Source of the DNA: Legionella_A sp963772805
Lineage (GTDB): Bacteria; Pseudomonadota; Gammaproteobacteria; Legionellales; Legionellaceae
Direction: 5' to 3'
Assembly (NCBI GenBank): GCA_963772805.1
Contig: CAVYYU010000008.1
Location: forward strand, 992,001 to 1,056,000
Length of the DNA: 64,000 nt
Shown here: in pieces, positions 33,973 through 43,786 of the stretch
Position numbering within the stretch: position 1 is the first letter of the stretch
How the letters are laid out: each line of letters starts with the position of its first letter
Position numbers and translations under genes: made by a program
Notes under the pieces: generated by a model
What the model saw: the letters and a program-made list of their open reading frames with translations, nothing else
What the model was told of the DNA's origin: nothing
Databases searched by the model: none

Positions 33973-35241
33973 GTGAACAATAAACGTTTTTTTTGGCTTT
34001 ATAATTTAATATCGGTAGGCACCAGAGGCCTAAGCATGGTAGCAAAGCTTTTATTAGCTATCTGTTTGGTTCATTATTTTCAACCGAGCGAGATGGGGCT
34101 ATATGGTGTAATGACGGCCGCCGTTGCTTATGCACTCTTTTTTTTTGGCGCCGAGTTCTATAATTACACGCTAAGAGCCCTGGTTGACGCATCTCCTGTT
34201 GAGCAAGCGACCATTATCAGAGATCAATTTGTCCTGTATGCCATACTATTTATTTTGATGCTGCCCTTATTATACTTTCTTTTCTACGCTAACTTTTTAC
34301 CTGTCTCGCTCTGTTTCTCGTTTATGATCCTCGTAGCCCTTGAGCATATATCCAATGAGTTAATGCGTGCGCATGTCGTTATGTCCTCCCCTCTTCTTGT
34401 CAGCATTGTCTTCTTTGTACGGCAAGGACTATGGATATTTATCCTACTTCCCATTTTTTATTTTTTTCCTGCCAACCGAGATTTCAGTCTTGTATTCATT
34501 GCCTGGATATTAGGTGCAGCACTCAGCGTCCTCATAGCCGTGGCGGGGTTGCTTCATCTGCCGTGGAAATCTGTTTGGCGCCAGCCCATCCAATGGAAAA
34601 AAATAGGCCAAGGTCTTAAAATATCACAACCCTTTATGATTACAGCTTTTTGTGCGTTAAGCTTGTTGTATATTGAGCGTTTTTTTGTGAATCACTATTG
34701 CGGACTGGAAGCCGTTGGAATTTACACATTTTATGCGAGTCTTAGTTTAAGTCTACATAGCTTAATTAGTGCTGGTGTTTCAAGAATACGACTGGGACAG
34801 CTGTTAGCCACTTGGAAACAAAATGACCGAGTACAATTTCATAATGAACTGGTATACATGCTCAAATATACCATTATTTTTGTGCTGATTTTTTCAGCAC
34901 TTAGTGTGGGATTAATTTATCCCTTCGTCAAACTAATTAATAAAACTGTCTACCTGTCCAATATCTCTATTTTCTATTTTCTATTGTTTGGCGCAGCTTG
35001 TCGCTGTATAGCGGACGTACCCCTTTATACTTTATATGCACAACACAGTGACTTATTATTATTACGAATTAATCTAACCGCTTTTGCCATTATGATCGCA
35101 GGAAACGCATTTTTAGTACCACAATATGGATTAATGGGTGCAGCACTATCATCCGCAGGAGCAAGTTTGGCTTTGTTAGGCTATTCGCTATTTGTTATGA
35201 TTCAACGAATATTACGTCCCTTTCCACTTTTACAATCTTAA
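33973..35241 (+). CDS. wzx: O-antigen flippase (Wzx family)
   Basis: This polytopic membrane protein of 422 aa has about twelve hydrophobic segments and the MATE-like pattern of Wzx/RfbX. YNLISVGTRGLSMVAKLLLA opens helix 1, GLYGVMTAAVAYALFFF follows, and ERFFVNHYCGLEAVGIY lies mid-protein with VPQYGLMGAALSSAGASL near the end. It would move the lipid-linked repeat unit across the inner membrane. The start is GTG after AGGAACAA. It is the first gene of a plus-strand run of five that ends with wzy. Confidence 0.82.
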   Translation: MNNKRFFWLYNLISVGTRGLSMVAKLLLAICLVHYFQPSEMGLYGVMTAAVAYALFFFGAEFYNYTLRALVDASPVEQATIIRDQFVLYAILFILMLPLLYFLFYANFLPVSLCFSFMILVALEHISNELMRAHVVMSSPLLVSIVFFVRQGLWIFILLPIFYFFPANRDFSLVFIAWILGAALSVLIAVAGLLHLPWKSVWRQPIQWKKIGQGLKISQPFMITAFCALSLLYIERFFVNHYCGLEAVGIYTFYASLSLSLHSLISAGVSRIRLGQLLATWKQNDRVQFHNELVYMLKYTIIFVLIFSALSVGLIYPFVKLINKTVYLSNISIFYFLLFGAACRCIADVPLYTLYAQHSDLLLLRINLTAFAIMIAGNAFLVPQYGLMGAALSSAGASLALLGYSLFVMIQRILRPFPLLQS

Positions 35242-35250
35242 ATCGAGGAT

Positions 35251-36024
35251 ATGATGAAAATTTCAATTGTTACCGCCTGTTACAATAGCGAACCCACGAT
35301 TCGCGATACCCTCAGGACAATTCAAATGCAAACTCATCAAAATATCGAGCACATTGTCATTGATGGCGGGTCTACAGATGGCACACTTGAAATCCTTGAG
35401 CAAAACAAACAACACATAGCCTATCTAACATCAGAGCCTGACAATGGCCTATATGATGCAATGAATAAGGGCATTTCAAAAGCCACGGGTGATGTGATTG
35501 GACTACTAAATTCCGATGATTTATTCGCTCATCCAGATGTTCTCAGTCAGGTTGCTAATGCACTTGCTGACGAAACGATAGATGCTTGTTATGGTGATTT
35601 AGTCTATGTGAACCATGATGATATTAATCAAGTTGCTCGCTATTGGAAATCATCCACCTATCAACCTGATCTTTTTGCAAAAGGCTGGGCACCTGCCCAC
35701 CCTACTTTCTACGTCCGTAAAGCTGTGCATGATAATCATGGTATATTGTTTAATCTGGACTATAAATTAGCTGCAGATTATGAAGTCCTGTTAAGATTGC
35801 TTTTCTCAAACCAAATTAAAACAGCCTATATCCCCGATGTCTTGGTCAAAATGCGTTTGGGAGGCACCACGAATAAATCGCTTAAAAACATCGTTAATCA
35901 AAATAAAGAAATCATGACAGCATTAAATCATCATAAGTACCCCTACTCCCCAGTAAAAATGGTATGTCATAAATTGCTTGATAGAGTACATCAATATCGA
36001 AACAAGGCTGACTATGTCCAATAA
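35251..36024 (+). CDS. Family 2 glycosyltransferase
   Basis: This GT-A-fold inverting glycosyltransferase has SIVTACYNSEPTIRDTL at the start, the nucleotide motif IDGGSTDGTLEIL, and the metal-binding LNSDD motif at about residues 88-92. Length 257 aa is at the short end for GT2. It lies nine bases after wzx; GAGGAT precedes either the ATG at 35251 or the second ATG at 35254, and the latter has better spacing. As the only clear GT2 in the assembly block it probably adds one repeat-unit sugar. The donor is unknown. Confidence 0.83.
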   Translation: MMKISIVTACYNSEPTIRDTLRTIQMQTHQNIEHIVIDGGSTDGTLEILEQNKQHIAYLTSEPDNGLYDAMNKGISKATGDVIGLLNSDDLFAHPDVLSQVANALADETIDACYGDLVYVNHDDINQVARYWKSSTYQPDLFAKGWAPAHPTFYVRKAVHDNHGILFNLDYKLAADYEVLLRLLFSNQIKTAYIPDVLVKMRLGGTTNKSLKNIVNQNKEIMTALNHHKYPYSPVKMVCHKLLDRVHQYRNKADYVQ

Positions 36025-36988
36025 AATAGTCTTGGTCACCGGAGCCAGTGGTTTTATAGGCAGAGCTCTGGTTAAAACATTATGTGACAAAAAATACAGC
36101 GTACGGGCTACTGTCCGTACAGAAACTGCTTTTAACGCGCTATTCGACTATCAAAAACAGTTGGATTTAGATAATTTAACTGTTCATAATTTAGGTGAAT
36201 TAACCGAGCAAACGGATTGGGGTCGTGTAATTGAAAATATAGATATCATTGTTCATTGCGCCGGTAGAGCACACATCCTGCATGAGACAAGTTCTAATCC
36301 AATGGATGCATTCCATCGGGTTAATACACTAGTCACGACTAACCTCGCCAAACAAGCCCTCGACGCAGGCGTTAAACGGTTTATTCTTCTAAGCAGCATT
36401 GGTGTATTAGGGAATACTAGCCATACAACGCCCTTCACAGATAACTCGCCACCTAATCCGCAAGCGCACTATTCACAAGCAAAATGGCAAGCTGAACAGG
36501 CATTAAATGCACTACCAAACAAAATGGAAAAAATTATTATCAGACCACCAGCAGTCTATGGCCCTGGTGCGAAAGGGAATTTTGAGAAGCTTTTAAAGCT
36601 AATCCGTAAAAATATACCGCTTCCTTTAGGTCGCGTGAGGAATAGACGACAGTTTATAGGGATAGACAATCTCATCGACTTTCTAATGACCTGTATCTCG
36701 GAACAAAATGAAATCAATGGGACATTTATGCTTGCCGATAAAGAAACCGTCTCCACTACACAGCTGCTAAATAACATAGCAAACGCCATGGGGAAAAAAC
36801 CAATACTTTTGCCTATCCCACATACATTACTGAAATGGGGATTGAATTTTTTAGGGCAATCAAAACTTTCGGAGCAGCTACTTGGCAATTTAGAAATTGA
36901 CGCTCAGAAAACCAAGACCCTGTTGGGCTGGGAACCACCGTATACTATGCAAGAACAATTACAACATACCGTTGATCATAAGTACTAG
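36014..36988 (+). CDS. wbpV: NDP-4-keto-6-deoxysugar reductase/epimerase (WbpV-like)
   Basis: This SDR of the extended family has VLVTGASGFIGRALVKTL, the HCAGRAHILHE motif typical of this subgroup, LLSSIGVLG with the catalytic Ser, and YSQAK for the Tyr-Lys pair. Homologues such as WbpV reduce UDP-4-keto-6-deoxy-GlcNAc, produced by WbpM, to UDP-QuiNAc or UDP-FucNAc. WbpM is encoded 2.4 kb away. The frame can open at 35978, but the ATG at 36014 (MSNKIVLV) after AAGG is preferred; it overlaps the GT2 gene by 11 bases. Confidence 0.75.
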   Translation: MSNKIVLVTGASGFIGRALVKTLCDKKYSVRATVRTETAFNALFDYQKQLDLDNLTVHNLGELTEQTDWGRVIENIDIIVHCAGRAHILHETSSNPMDAFHRVNTLVTTNLAKQALDAGVKRFILLSSIGVLGNTSHTTPFTDNSPPNPQAHYSQAKWQAEQALNALPNKMEKIIIRPPAVYGPGAKGNFEKLLKLIRKNIPLPLGRVRNRRQFIGIDNLIDFLMTCISEQNEINGTFMLADKETVSTTQLLNNIANAMGKKPILLPIPHTLLKWGLNFLGQSKLSEQLLGNLEIDAQKTKTLLGWEPPYTMQEQLQHTVDHKY

Positions 36989-37082
36989 TTCAGAGTATGA
37001 TGCCCTCAGTTAGGTATAGAGTCTGCCGACTTCTATAAAATAAAAGTACGGATCCCTACATCAGTAATAGAAGGACAAAAAG

Positions 37083-37883
37083 ATGTTCATAAACAAACAT
37101 ATGCTGGCTTCCCGATTGCTACCTGTTTTTAATCGTGTTTTATCTCCTCTCAAATTAAAAATTCTCACCAAAAACACCCCAAACAGGGACTTTACTGCAT
37201 TTATAACACATCTTAACAGTCTAAAATTTCATATTAAAACCGTTATCGACGTAGGTGTTGCATTTGGCACGCCTGCATTTTATAAATCGCTGCCTCAAGC
37301 AAAATTTTATCTAGTCGAGCCCGTACCACAATGCAAAGAATTATTACAAAAGCTGGAAAAAACGATAGGAGCAACCTATTTCAATGTGGCCGCTGGCTCT
37401 AAAGATGGTGAAATTGAGTTTTTTGTTCACCCGGACACGTCAGGATCTTCCTCCTTGCGGCAGTGGGAAGGTGAAGCATTTGATGGTGAGCGGATCACAG
37501 TGCCAATCCGACGGTTGGATTCATTGATTCCAGATTCAATTGAACGCCCCTGTTTATTAAAAATAGATACCCAGGGAAATGAGTTGGATGTTCTCAAAGG
37601 GGCCACAGACCTCTTGGATAAAATTGACATTGTGATAATTGAAACGTCATTTCATGAATTTCGCAAAGGGGCTCCTGAAATTCATGAAATCATCGCTTCA
37701 ATGGCAAGTCTAGGATATCGTTGTTATGAAATACTGGAAGGTCACTACCGGGCTGTAGATAATGCTCTAGCCCAGGTTGACGTGGCGTTCGTTAAGGCAG
37801 ACTCTGAGCTACGATCATCAAAATGCTTTTTTAGTGATTCGCAGTTAAAGGACTATTTGTCAAAATCAACCACAAAAAAATGA
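37083..37883 (+). CDS. FkbM-family methyltransferase
   Basis: This SAM-dependent O-methyltransferase of 266 aa has the cofactor loop TVIDVGVAFGTPAFYKSL, then YLVEPVPQCKELL and the FkbM-typical stretch RRLDSLIPDSIERPCLLKI. DTQGNELDVLKGA and IIETSFHEFRKGAP follow. Such enzymes often methylate sugars of O-antigens or capsules. The stop overlaps the start of the polymerase gene by four bases (ATGA), so it is part of the assembly operon. The methylated residue is unknown. Confidence 0.82.
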   Translation: MFINKHMLASRLLPVFNRVLSPLKLKILTKNTPNRDFTAFITHLNSLKFHIKTVIDVGVAFGTPAFYKSLPQAKFYLVEPVPQCKELLQKLEKTIGATYFNVAAGSKDGEIEFFVHPDTSGSSSLRQWEGEAFDGERITVPIRRLDSLIPDSIERPCLLKIDTQGNELDVLKGATDLLDKIDIVIIETSFHEFRKGAPEIHEIIASMASLGYRCYEILEGHYRAVDNALAQVDVAFVKADSELRSSKCFFSDSQLKDYLSKSTTKK

Positions 37884-39226
37884 AAACTCCAATCCATCCC
37901 GCTTGGGTCATGCTATTGTTTTGGTGCTTTATCTTCCAGATATATATCTTTGGCCCTATAACATTGACCCCAGAAATATCTTTTCTTGGGTTTTTTTTTA
38001 TTGTGGCGCATATTGCATTATTTGCTACATCTTCAACTCTGATACCCACCTCAGCTTATAAACAACTACCAGGTCAAAAAACACCAACAAATTTCAAGCT
38101 ACGACAGGACGCGCAGAATATAATTTGTATGTTTTTGTTAATTGGCATAGCGGGTGGTCTGCTCAGTATATTGAGTAAATTGAATGTGCTTGAAGGATTT
38201 AATTTACAATCGATTGCCAAGCTAAGAACATTGAGAGCTCAAAGCCTGCTTCATGGAGGTGAAGCTCAGAGTGGCGTTGCATCTATCCTGGCGTTTTTAA
38301 CCTATCCAGCAGGTTTTGTTGGGTTGGTTGCAGGCATACTCCACTATGAAACTACCGGCCGTTTTACACGGCTGGCTTTATATCTATATGTTTTTATTAT
38401 TTTTTTTGTGGCAATAGTGGCCGGCGGTCGTAGCCCAATACTATTATTGCTACTTTTTCTCGCCATTGCTTGCTACACACGCACCATCCTAGGCAGAAGC
38501 TGCATACCAAAATCTCGTCCACTTCGGATAGGAGCAATCCTGCTTTTGGTCGTATTTATCGTCTATAGCAGTATAGTTTGGACTGTTCGATCAACTGAGT
38601 CAGGTCAAAATAACACCCAGTTTTTTAAGCATGCCGCTAACGTCTGGGGTGCAAAACCAAAGCCTTATTTATTAGAAGCAAGCACGCGGTTAAATACTCC
38701 CTCACTCACAAAAAATGTACTAAGTTCGGTTTTTTATCTAACACAAAGCCTATCTGTAACTGAAAGAATATTAACCAACCCCGAAGATATTCCAACTTTA
38801 TTTGGCGCATACCATGTCGACCTGTTTGCTGCAGGACTTCGTGATCTTCCGGAAGGCGGCGAGTTTTTAGAAGATAAGTATAGGGTATTGCTAGATGCTA
38901 ATGTCTATGGATACTTTACAGGAGCCTGGGGCGCTTTATTTATTGACTTTGGTTATTTCAGTTTTTTTGTAGCCGCACTTTGGGGTGCATTAGCAGGTTT
39001 ATCGTGGAGGAACCTCAAAAACAGGCCTAGTCTTCATGCCGCTGTAATGTATGTATTCTGGATCTACTCCATATTTATAAGCTTTGTATCCCCTCCCTTT
39101 GGATTTTCAAACTCATTCATGGTGTTTATTTGGTTTTTTCTATTCTCATTTCTCAATAGACTTTCTGAAAAATACGCCATAACCTCCGGGATTACCTTGC
39201 AATCAACTAGTACCGTTTCCATTTAG
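37880..39226 (+). CDS. wzy: O-antigen polymerase (Wzy-like)
   Basis: This is an integral membrane protein with about ten to eleven segments and a long periplasmic loop (about residues 225-330, with GAYHVDLFAAGLRDLPEGG). IVAGGRSPILLLLLFL and a terminal DANVYGYFTGAWGALF also fit O-antigen polymerases of the O-Ag_pol_Wzy/EpsG kind. Wzy proteins share little sequence, so the call rests on topology and position after wzx, near wzz and between sugar genes. It would join repeat units on the periplasmic face. Confidence 0.7.
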   Translation: MKTPIHPAWVMLLFWCFIFQIYIFGPITLTPEISFLGFFFIVAHIALFATSSTLIPTSAYKQLPGQKTPTNFKLRQDAQNIICMFLLIGIAGGLLSILSKLNVLEGFNLQSIAKLRTLRAQSLLHGGEAQSGVASILAFLTYPAGFVGLVAGILHYETTGRFTRLALYLYVFIIFFVAIVAGGRSPILLLLLFLAIACYTRTILGRSCIPKSRPLRIGAILLLVVFIVYSSIVWTVRSTESGQNNTQFFKHAANVWGAKPKPYLLEASTRLNTPSLTKNVLSSVFYLTQSLSVTERILTNPEDIPTLFGAYHVDLFAAGLRDLPEGGEFLEDKYRVLLDANVYGYFTGAWGALFIDFGYFSFFVAALWGALAGLSWRNLKNRPSLHAAVMYVFWIYSIFISFVSPPFGFSNSFMVFIWFFLFSFLNRLSEKYAITSGITLQSTSTVSI

Positions 39227-39245
39227 TTTTGACAGGTAGTTGATA

Positions 39246-39333
39246 AGGTTGGCGCTGAGCGGTGGCGAAGCCCAACAAGGGAGCTTTTCGTGCCACGATT
39301 GTTGGGCTTCGCTACCGCTCAGCGCCAACCTAC
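39246..39333. repeat. Single copy of the 144-bp-array palindrome
   Basis: AAGGTTGGCGCTGAGCGGTG...CTACCGCTCAGCGCCAACCTAC matches the palindrome of the array at 23561-24241. The spacer-like sequence GGTACGAATCAATAATGATC follows on the right, which is the reverse complement of the array spacer; this copy therefore lies in the opposite orientation. It sits in the convergent gap between wzy and wbpM. Confidence 0.85.
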
Positions 39334-39399
39334 GGTACGAATCAATAATGATCATTTTGTACAACAGGCTAGAACTACGCTGTGTCTAAGTATCAGCTT

Positions 39400-41277
39400 C
39401 TAGGCTAGACTATCAGCCTCCTGCAGCAGATTACACTGAAACTCGGGTACCAGGCTTTTTAATAAGATAAACAACTCTTCTGTTTGATATGCTGCACAGG
39501 CTGAATTTATCATGCTCATCACCCGCGTCAGTTCATCCCAATCAATTTGACGAAATTTAGCTTTAAAAAGCTTTTCATGATCTGTTTGTACTAATTGTTC
39601 CGATGCATGGAATAGCTCTTCAAACAATTTCTCGCCTGGTCGCAGTCCTGTGTATTGAATACTAATATCTTTTCCAGGTTCTTTGCCTGCCAAACGAATC
39701 ATTTGCTCAGCAAGATAGCTGATTTTAATTGGCTCACCCATATCCAATACAAATATCTCTCCACCCATTCCATTCACCATAGCTTGTAAAATTAATTGAC
39801 TAGCTTCAGGTATCGTCATGAAATAACGCTGTATATCAGGATGGGTAACCGTTATCGGCCCTCCATTTTGCAATTGCTTTTGAAATAAGGGTACAACGCT
39901 ACCGACCGATCCCAACACATTACCAAACCGAACGGTAATAAATTGGGTACTGGTACGGGAATTCAAATTTTGACAATATATTTCAGCCACACGTTTCGTG
40001 GTACCCATCACGTTAGTCGGATTAACGGCCTTATCGGTGGATATAAGTATAAATTTAGCCGCGCCTACAGCAACACTAGCCTCAGCAATAATTTGTGTAC
40101 CAAGCACATTATTCCGCACGGCAACACGAACCTGATCTTCAAGCAGAGGCACATGTTTAAAAGCTGCCGCGTGGAAAACGATTTCAGGCTGAAATGCACT
40201 AAACGTGTGCTTGACCGCAATAGCATCTGTTACGCTGACTAACGCAAGGCCAATCTCTATGTCCGCGAAACGCTCTTTGAGTTCAAGTTCTGTTTTGTAT
40301 AAATTAAATTCATTGTTATCCAACACCACCAATTTTTTAGGGCATAATGCCATAATCTGACGGCACAATTCTGAACCTATAGAGCCACCCCCACCCGTTA
40401 CCAACACTCGTCTACCCTGAATGTTGGCCGCAATTTTATCCCAATTAAGTTCAACCTGATCACGCCCTAACAAATCCTCAATATTCACTTCTCTAAGGGC
40501 GTCTACCTTTACTCTCCCCGATACAAGCGCCTGAATACTTGGCAAAGTGCGGAATGGCACATTGGACTGCTCACAATGCTCTACAATACGTCTCATAGCT
40601 GCCGATCGAGCGGAGGGAATCGCAATAAAAATCAAATCAACTTGATGCACGGCGACCAAATCAGCCAACTGCAGAAGAGTACCCAACACCCGCACACCAT
40701 GAACCTCAAGGCCGCGTTTACTTATGTTATCGTCAACCAATCCTATCGGCAAATAGGAGTGAGTACGTTTTAAATCACGAATTAAACCCTCACCTGCGTG
40801 CCCAGCACCAACAATTAATACACGTTTAATATCACTTTGTACTCCATGTTTATTTCGTTTGTCCCAATGGTTTCGGTAGAACAATCGCGCACCACAAAGC
40901 ATGGTGACTAAAATAATACCGTATAGTGGCAAAACTGAGCGTGGAATATGGGGCAAAAGCGAGGTTATATACAATATGGGAATAACCAATATAATCGCAC
41001 AAACTACGGAACGTATAATACGAGCCACATCATTAAGTGACGAAAAACGCCATAACCCGCGATATATTTTAAAATGGTAATAACAGATGATTTGCACCAG
41101 CGCGAGAATAGATAAAGCGGTAAATGAGTAGGAATTGGCCAGGCTACTGGGTAACGGTTTCATATTAAAGCGCAACCAATAAGCAAAATACCAAGCCACT
41201 GGAATGGAAAGTGCATCGAAAGCTACTACGGGTAATTTTGAGTATATTTTTTTCAAATAGTACGCTGTTTTTTCCAT
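39400..41277 (-). CDS. wbpM: UDP-GlcNAc 4,6-dehydratase (WbpM/CapD family)
   Basis: This large membrane-anchored SDR has four hydrophobic N-terminal segments (about residues 15-125). A Rossmann-like part (VLIVGAGHAGEGLIRDL) and the dehydratase domain with VLVTGGGGSIGSELCRQIM follow. The catalytic region reads STDKAVNPTNVMGTTKR, with Met where other SDRs have Tyr, as is characteristic of WbpM. VRFGNVLGSVGSVVP and GLRPGEKLFEELF complete the signature. The 625-aa length fits. It makes the 4-keto-6-deoxy intermediate for the WbpV-like reductase. Confidence 0.9.
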   Translation of the reverse strand: MEKTAYYLKKIYSKLPVVAFDALSIPVAWYFAYWLRFNMKPLPSSLANSYSFTALSILALVQIICYYHFKIYRGLWRFSSLNDVARIIRSVVCAIILVIPILYITSLLPHIPRSVLPLYGIILVTMLCGARLFYRNHWDKRNKHGVQSDIKRVLIVGAGHAGEGLIRDLKRTHSYLPIGLVDDNISKRGLEVHGVRVLGTLLQLADLVAVHQVDLIFIAIPSARSAAMRRIVEHCEQSNVPFRTLPSIQALVSGRVKVDALREVNIEDLLGRDQVELNWDKIAANIQGRRVLVTGGGGSIGSELCRQIMALCPKKLVVLDNNEFNLYKTELELKERFADIEIGLALVSVTDAIAVKHTFSAFQPEIVFHAAAFKHVPLLEDQVRVAVRNNVLGTQIIAEASVAVGAAKFILISTDKAVNPTNVMGTTKRVAEIYCQNLNSRTSTQFITVRFGNVLGSVGSVVPLFQKQLQNGGPITVTHPDIQRYFMTIPEASQLILQAMVNGMGGEIFVLDMGEPIKISYLAEQMIRLAGKEPGKDISIQYTGLRPGEKLFEELFHASEQLVQTDHEKLFKAKFRQIDWDELTRVMSMINSACAAYQTEELFILLKSLVPEFQCNLLQEADSLA

Positions 41278-41582
41278 ATTATTATTTGTCCTCTCTATGC
41301 ATACTGCATATTACTACAGCTTTTATATTTCTGGATAATAATCGACAACAATAAAATTGCCCGCCAGGAATACATTCCCTGGTTTTAGACATTGAGGTAT
41401 TGACACTTTCAGCTGAATAAATGTTTACCAAGAATATGCGTACTACTCAACAGGCTATGCACATAAAACGATAAATTAATCCGCTTGCTATAAATGTAGA
41501 TTATTCCCTGCTTAAGCGGAATAATTTACAAAGCCTGTTAATGTCTCAGGATAGAGTCCAGACACTGAGTTTAATCTAGGTA
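41278..41582. other. Intergenic region without a recognised gene
   Basis: These 305 AT-rich bases between wbpM and the second wbpE-like gene hold no frame with coding features and no clear repeat. They lie upstream of wbpM and may hold its promoter; no strong -35/-10 pair stands out. Confidence 0.4.
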
Positions 41583-42686
41583 TTATGAGGCCTGGTGACC
41601 TAAAACTTCTCCCAGTGCAGTACAGATTTTCTGCTGATCTGCAAGTGTCAAATACGGATGCATAGGAATGCTCATCACACGCTGGGATGCGCTTTCCGTG
41701 TTTGGGAATGTTTGAGGCTCCGGATAAAGCTCCTTGAAAATGGGTTGTTCATGCAACCCGAGCGGGTAATGAATAGCGGTCGGGATACCCTCATCCTGCA
41801 AGCTTTGTTGTACTGTCTCTCGGTCTGCTACTTCTATCGTATATTGAGCAAACACGCTGGTGTTATAAGGTTTAATGGTTGGTTTTCTAATATCTGCAGG
41901 AAGCAATTGTTGATATCTGTCTGCAACCTGTTGACGCAGATGCAGCTCTTCCTTGAAAATCGTTAATTTTTCCAACAAAAATGCGGCTTGCATTGTATCA
42001 ATCCGTCCATTGATACCAATACGCGTATGGTAGTAACGCTTAGATTGGCCATGAGTACGAATTTCATTCATTCGTTGTGCAAGTTCTGCGTCATTTGTAA
42101 AGCATGCGCCACCATCACCATAACAGCCAAGTGGCTTGGAGGGGAAAAAGCTGGTACAACCAATTGTTGTTAATCCACAAGATTGCTTCCCTTTATACGT
42201 TGCGCCAAAACTTTGCGCGCCATCTTCGATCACAGGAATATTATATTTCTTCGCCACAAGGTTTATTTCATCATAATCAGCGCATTGACCATAAAGATTC
42301 ACTGGCATGATTGCTTTCGTCTTCGCATTGATGGCGTCGTTAAGCAGACCCGGATCCATATTGTATGTATCTCGATCAATATCTACGAACACCGGTTTTG
42401 CACCTAAAAGAGCAATCACCTCTGCGGTCGCAAAAAAACTAAAAGCTGTGGTAATTACTTCATCGCCAGGTCCTATGCCAAGCGCCATCAAGGCAATTAA
42501 AAGAGCATCGGTTCCACTAGATACGCCTAGAGCGTATTCACATCCCACAAAAGTAGCTAATGCTTGCTCAAGTTCAGCTACCTCTGGACCCATGATATAA
42601 GCGCCATGATTTAAAACCGTTTTAAATCGGGCAAGCAGACCATCTTCAATCCGGTTTGACTGTGTTTTTAAATCGATGAATTGCAT
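41583..42686 (-). CDS. UDP-3-keto-GlcNAcA aminotransferase (WbpE type), copy 2
   Basis: This is a second DegT/DnrJ aminotransferase of the WbpE kind, 367 aa, about three-quarters identical by eye to the copy at 6055-7164 and collinear with it. The lysine motif SFFPSKPLGCYGDGGA is intact, the PLP-contacting motif reads EDGAQSFGA (Gly where copy 1 has Ala), and HYPLGLHEQPI is conserved. There are no WbpA/WbpB partners beside it. Its position at the far edge of the locus, 34 kb from copy 1, suggests duplication or separate arrival by transfer. Both copies look functional. Confidence 0.85.
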   Translation of the reverse strand: MQFIDLKTQSNRIEDGLLARFKTVLNHGAYIMGPEVAELEQALATFVGCEYALGVSSGTDALLIALMALGIGPGDEVITTAFSFFATAEVIALLGAKPVFVDIDRDTYNMDPGLLNDAINAKTKAIMPVNLYGQCADYDEINLVAKKYNIPVIEDGAQSFGATYKGKQSCGLTTIGCTSFFPSKPLGCYGDGGACFTNDAELAQRMNEIRTHGQSKRYYHTRIGINGRIDTMQAAFLLEKLTIFKEELHLRQQVADRYQQLLPADIRKPTIKPYNTSVFAQYTIEVADRETVQQSLQDEGIPTAIHYPLGLHEQPIFKELYPEPQTFPNTESASQRVMSIPMHPYLTLADQQKICTALGEVLGHQAS

Positions 42687-42967
42687 ACATTTCCTTAATT
42701 TTTAAGGCTGGATATATAATGTTGTTAACAAATTGGCGAGATACTATCAACCCCCTACATGTTAGTCAAATTTAAAGCAAAACGCAGTAAGCATAAATCA
42801 TAGTTTATCCGTATCTTACAGCTGGCGTCATCACGTGACAAAACAACTGGCATCAGGATATGAAATTCAGAACGTAATGGTTTTACATTGAATAGTTGAA
42901 AAGAATATTCGCAAAGTAGGTTCAATTGGCGATATACTCTACTAATGATCAAAAAAAGGAACGTTGC

Positions 42968-43786
42968 ATGACCTTAAAGGCCATGTATAACAACATAGCG
43001 GGCCAGTATGCCACCGCTAATCGCTTCGGGTCGATAAGCGAGAGCCATAAGTGCGCCATTGCGCAAATTCAAAATGCTCATCTGGGGTTGAGACCTAATT
43101 ATAAAGTACTTGATCTCGGTGTAGGTAATGGTGCTTTTCTACAAAAACTCAAACAACGTATGCCAAATGCCGAATTTACTGGAATCGATATTTCTTCTGA
43201 AATGTTAAAGCAGGCTCAAGAAGCATTGCCCTTGACCGCCATCGAAACAAGTGCCACTGAAGCCAGCCACTTTCTGCCACATCATAGTCAGGATTTAGTG
43301 CTTGCCCATTTTATTAATGCCTATATTCCTATCAATATTTTGTTTAACCAAGCGAATTTATTAACCCGCTCCAATGGTCATTTTTCGCTTATTACGACAA
43401 CCTATGAGTCATTTCCAGCCGCACAACAGCAATTAGCTGACTTTATCTCACAGGAATCATTGGTAAGCGGTGTTGTTGGTCACTATTACAAAGCTATTGT
43501 TAGAAATACTACAGTAGCCGCCGGTGGGGATGAGCTTTTGCAAGCGTTTGCGCGACACGATTTCAAAATTGTAGACCATCAACGACTGCATATTCCTATA
43601 CGACTGAATAACATTGATGAGTTGGCCTTGTTTGGTATTGAAGGAACCTGGTTTTTAAATAGTTTGTCGATACGCATGCTGCCGAAAAATTTTCTGTTGC
43701 AACGGCTCAAGCGACTATTCAATAAAATTTTTACTTTCCCCTATGAGGACACGCACGTCATTGATGTGGTGCTGGCTAAAAAATAG
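42968..43786 (+). CDS. SAM-dependent methyltransferase (class I)
   Basis: The Rossmann-type methyltransferase core is clear: KVLDLGVGNGAFLQKLKQ (motif I), FTGIDISSEMLKQAQEAL (motif II) and QDLVLAHFINAYIP (motif III). A C-terminal basic tail follows. Length is about 272 aa from the ATG at 42968, which has AGGAAC seven bases upstream; the frame itself opens at 42926. It stands alone on the plus strand between the second wbpE-like gene and the decayed element. Substrate unknown; polysaccharide or small-molecule methylation are both possible. Confidence 0.75.
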   Translation: MTLKAMYNNIAGQYATANRFGSISESHKCAIAQIQNAHLGLRPNYKVLDLGVGNGAFLQKLKQRMPNAEFTGIDISSEMLKQAQEALPLTAIETSATEASHFLPHHSQDLVLAHFINAYIPINILFNQANLLTRSNGHFSLITTTYESFPAAQQQLADFISQESLVSGVVGHYYKAIVRNTTVAAGGDELLQAFARHDFKIVDHQRLHIPIRLNNIDELALFGIEGTWFLNSLSIRMLPKNFLLQRLKRLFNKIFTFPYEDTHVIDVVLAKK

